NCBI GenBank assembly: GCA_013298335.1 | Contig: JAAFHI010000224.1 | Location: 1 to 6,177 of the forward strand | Length of the DNA: 6,177 bases | Source: Actinomycetota bacterium | Lineage (GTDB): Bacteria; Acidobacteriota; Blastocatellia; Chloracidobacteriales; Chloracidobacteriaceae | Direction: 5' to 3' | Shown: one piece after another, positions 5,826-6,177 of the stretch | How the letters are laid out: every line of letters begins with the position of its first letter | Numbering within the stretch: the stretch's first letter is position 1 | Translations under genes and position numbers: made by a program | Notes under the pieces: model-generated | Database searches by the model: none | Seen by the model: the letters and a program-made list of their open reading frames with translations, nothing else | Told to the model about the DNA's origin: nothing

Positions 5826-6177
5826 TGGACTCTTTCCCATCCGGGGCATTCAGCGCGGGCACATCGGCGGGCGTCCGCGGCGCCCGGTCGAAACGGATGA
5901 GTGCGACGGCGACGCCGATGTTCCAGAACGCCTGCAACAGCACGATGAGACCGAACCCGTGCGCCGACATTCTGACATGACCCGAGAAGATGCCGAGCAT
6001 GGCGAGACCGCCGACGATCCAGCCCAGCACGGCGAGTCCGTGTTCCAGTTTGCTGATTCTCGAAATTCCGTACGACCAGACAATCATGGAAATTGACGAG
6101 CCGACCACGAAAACTTTCGCCGCCGCCTGATTAAGCTGGAAATTATAGACGAGAGTGTTGCGGATGGCCTCGGTCGC
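5815..6177 (-). CDS. Small multi-pass membrane protein, C-terminal part (runs off window)
   Basis: The minus-strand frame is open from the window edge to the TGA at 5817-5815, leaving 120 visible residues. Three hydrophobic helices are seen, numbering from the edge: about 22-38 (KVFVVGSSISMIVWSYGI), 48-65 (LAVLGWIVGGLAMLGIFSG) and 74-95 (GFGLIVLLQAFWNIGVAVAL). A charged tail follows (96-120). A GTG at 6108 could be a start, but it falls inside the first helix. The upstream residues (NTLVYNFQLNQAAAK) read as ordinary protein, so the real start is probably outside the window. The layout faintly recalls small DUF4386-like membrane proteins, but I do not recognise the family and assign no function. 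The last three codons and the stop lie in the outer 10-bp repeat of the palindromic element, so the extreme C-terminus may have been altered by it. Confidence 0.68.
   Translation of the reverse strand, partial: ATEAIRNTLVYNFQLNQAAAKVFVVGSSISMIVWSYGISRISKLEHGLAVLGWIVGGLAMLGIFSGHVRMSAHGFGLIVLLQAFWNIGVAVALIRFDRAPRTPADVPALNAPDGKESTRD

Noticed and set aside
5592..5849. An 85-codon minus-strand frame across the palindromic element
   Set aside because: Both arms are translated, giving similar basic peptides (CGMALPFR and GKAEPFRTSGG). This is an artefact of the inverted repeat, and the frame overlaps the end of the membrane protein gene.
4691..5980. A 429-codon plus-strand frame antisense to the kinase and crossing the palindromic element
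   Set aside because: It is complementary to the well-supported kinase and runs straight through the 35-bp inverted arms. Composition is unlike a folded protein and no domain is visible.

Overview
This is a GC-rich bacterial window, roughly 60% G+C by eye. All six supported genes lie on the minus strand, so transcription runs from high to low coordinates. Two of the six run off the window edges. The best taxonomic hint is the N-terminus of a protein of the VWFA-related type that is especially abundant in Acidobacteriota. The LytS/LytTR-type two-component pair and the K+-independent H+-pyrophosphatase fit that but do not prove it. I would call the source Acidobacteriota-like with moderate confidence. 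Shine-Dalgarno signals are weak or absent at several starts.

Region by region, in transcription order: (1) 6177-5815 is the C-terminal part of a small multi-pass membrane protein of unknown function. (2) 5814-5483 is a non-coding stretch dominated by a large palindromic element. It has perfect 35-bp inverted arms, a possible outer 10-bp inverted pair, and a second hairpin 34 nt ahead of the next start. (3) 5482-3714 is a LytS/YehU-type sensor histidine kinase followed by its LytTR response regulator, with a 4-nt ATGA overlap. A hairpin plus T-rich tail closes this operon. (4) 3535-1349 is a complete membrane-bound proton-pumping pyrophosphatase (hppA). (5) 1348-1040 is a non-coding stretch holding TGATGAG-type heptad repeats and four hairpins. 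(6) 1039-263 is a DUF4262-like protein with an extra N-terminal domain. It overlaps by ATGA the secreted VWFA-related protein that leaves the window at position 1.

Functionally, the kinase and regulator form a membrane-sensing two-component system whose targets are not visible here. HppA couples cytoplasmic PPi hydrolysis to proton export. The DUF4262/VWFA pair looks translationally coupled but has no obvious shared pathway. I see no tRNA, rRNA, CRISPR array, transposase or phage gene. I found no convincing undescribed multi-gene system. The least explained material is the two structured intergenic regions and the coupled DUF4262/VWFA pair.
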